39,786 nucleotides of DNA from positions 1 to 39,786 of the forward strand of contig JBGAPI010000049.1 in the NCBI GenBank assembly GCA_044221335.1. The letters run 5' to 3'. Both the position numbers and the translations under genes were made by a program. Positions 38,573-39,786 of the stretch are shown here, piece by piece. The notes under the pieces were generated by a model. The model did no database searches and had not been told where the DNA came from. It saw only the letters and a program-made list of their open reading frames with translations. Position 1 is the first letter of the stretch; each line of letters begins with the position of its first letter. The stretch comes from JBGAPI01 sp044221335 (lineage in GTDB: Bacteria > Pseudomonadota > Gammaproteobacteria > Xanthomonadales > Ahniellaceae).

Positions 38573-39786
38573 TTACGGCCAGTATGGAATATTGAATATT
38601 CCTGACTCGGCTGCCCCCGCCTCCGCAGCCGCAGCTTCGCCGGCTGTGAATTCCCACCCCGCCATCACCTCCACGGCCCCCCCCTGTGCGGCGCGAAGAT
38701 AGAGTGCCTCGTTGTAAACCTTTTGGATTCGCCAGCTGTAATCGACGCCATTTCGAATGAGCCAACTGTCCAACGTAAGCGCTTTTCCACTGGCTTCCTG
38801 TGCGATTACCGAACTACGGCCGATCATGACGCGGCCAGCATTTACGACGTCGCTAACCAGTTTTGCTTCTTCGGGAGTTCGGAGAGTCTGACTGGCAACC
38901 GATATGACAGCACCTCCGCCCAGCTCTAGCGCCGCAATGCCGCCAACTACGACGCCTGCGTTGAGGGCACCGGCTGCGACGACCGCGTCCATGCCTGCAT
39001 CGACTTCACGCAACCAGTCATAGGACCTTGCTGGATCACCCTTGCACGACCACCCGCCGCACCAAGTGCGTTCCCAGTCGTTTCTCGCAGTGTAGCCATT
39101 CCGGTCCTGGCGCCAGTGCCAGATCGCGTCTTCGACCAGTCCCCCCGTGCCGGGACCGCCGTGATAGAGCGAATTGCAGCCGGATTCACTGATGCCATTG
39201 GACAGACAGCGGTTGAATTCCTCCTGGGTAATGGGGCGGTAGCCGATCGTCCAATATCCGCTTCCGTCCGTGGCCGCCCTGCCTCCGTGTTCTGCTGCCT
39301 CGATCTCGTTGCGCTCGCGGCGCTCCTGTTCGGCTTCTCGTCTCTGATCGGCCGGCTGATTCGAGTTCAGGTGGGCTTCGCCATTCTCGTCGACGTAGTA
39401 GTCCTCCCTGGCATCGTGATTCCAGTCTTCGCCGTACCACTGGTCACGAGCGCTTCCCCCCTCGTAGCCACCGGCCGCGCAGATCTCGCAGTGCGACAGC
39501 GGGTCGTAGCCCATGCCACCGCCGGCGCCGTCGTTGCGGGGATCGTCCTTGCGCAGGAAGCCCGTCGGGTCGGTGGCGTTCAGTGGCCGGTTGGACACGT
39601 AGCTGTATCGATTCCAGTCTTGCCCATAGAGGGTGTTGGCGACCATCGGATCCGCGCTCAGGAATCGCCGGATCGCCGGGTCGTACATCCGGCCGCGGAA
39701 GTTGATCAGGCCATAGCTGTCGTCCATTTCCTGTCCGGTGAAGCCGGTGTGGATGCTCTGCACCGTCGGATCGACCGTGGTCGCGG
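38573..39786 (-). CDS. RHS repeat-associated protein, C-terminal part with polymorphic toxin tip (5' end outside window)
   Basis: 404 codons are visible and the N-terminal part is cut by the right edge. The RHS core is typical: GLINFRGRMYDPAIRRFLSA, DWNRYSYVSNRPLNATDPTG. After the DPTG boundary follow about 340 residues of variable tip: charged, Asp/Glu/Arg-rich sequence, a Cys pair (WCGGWSCKGD), an Ala/Gly-rich hydrophobic stretch (AGALNAGVVVGGIAALELGG), and a C-terminal segment with SWRIQKVYNEALYLRAAQGG. I recognise no toxin family. GC falls visibly in the tip (38700-38900), as is usual for exchangeable toxin ends. RHS proteins encapsulate and deliver toxins through T6SS or other routes. 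No immunity gene follows on the same strand. Confidence 0.9.
   Translation of the reverse strand, partial: ATTVDPTVQSIHTGFTGQEMDDSYGLINFRGRMYDPAIRRFLSADPMVANTLYGQDWNRYSYVSNRPLNATDPTGFLRKDDPRNDGAGGGMGYDPLSHCEICAAGGYEGGSARDQWYGEDWNHDAREDYYVDENGEAHLNSNQPADQRREAEQERRERNEIEAAEHGGRAATDGSGYWTIGYRPITQEEFNRCLSNGISESGCNSLYHGGPGTGGLVEDAIWHWRQDRNGYTARNDWERTWCGGWSCKGDPARSYDWLREVDAGMDAVVAAGALNAGVVVGGIAALELGGGAVISVASQTLRTPEEAKLVSDVVNAGRVMIGRSSVIAQEASGKALTLDSWLIRNGVDYSWRIQKVYNEALYLRAAQGGAVEVMAGWEFTAGEAAAAEAGAAESGIFNIPYWP

Overview
This is a high-GC bacterial chromosome window, most likely from a gammaproteobacterium near Lysobacterales/Xanthomonadales. That placement is inference. It rests on the housekeeping set (ubiK, glnK-type PII, ubiA, cyoE/ctaB, rdgB, mgtE), an IPTL-CTERM surface protein, and dense GTAGGGCGGGC-type REP palindromes. 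No rRNA, tRNA or CRISPR array was seen.

Region 1 (1-3169) is one end of a Tn7-like mobile element. It carries a TnsE-like gene, a small unknown gene and a PfkB-type kinase that runs off the left edge, all read inward from the end. The element begins with TGT exactly inside the Gly-Gly-Gly codons of comM, which is cut after its Walker A motif. comM is the known target of the AbaR/Tn6022-type Tn7-like islands of Acinetobacter.

Region 2 (3170-10733) is core genome: the comM remnant, ubiK, a PII protein, an operon of response regulator, metallopeptidase and methyltransferase, ubiA, a secreted protein of unknown function and a lipoprotein.

Region 3 (11045-20910) is the most striking part. It is a tightly packed three-gene operon encoding (i) a 2108-residue protein that combines a lysozyme-like domain, two alpha/beta-hydrolase (lipase-type) domains, an aminopeptidase-N-terminal/macro-like domain and a CHAT caspase-like protease; (ii) a single-pass membrane protein with a degenerate OmpA-like C-terminus; and (iii) a 908-residue helical protein ending in a TIR domain with an intact WCxxEL motif. 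The best guess is a conflict or defence system that joins protease, lipase and NADase-type effectors at the envelope. A separate class 3 lipase gene converges on it.

Region 4 (21991-35598) is core metabolism and transport: a ferredoxin-NADP reductase-like flavoprotein, a YadG/YadH-type ABC exporter, a DUF2167 protein, rdgB, a VOC protein, a DUF1499 protein, cyoE, an SDR, a kinase-like protein, mgtE and a SWIM-SNF2 helicase. Many genes end in a REP palindrome whose first bases supply the TAG stop codon.

Region 5 (35600-39786) is accessory: two secreted surface proteins, a stretch of gene debris that includes a decayed copy of an SNF2 C-terminus, and the C-terminal part of an RHS polymorphic toxin with no intact immunity gene after it.
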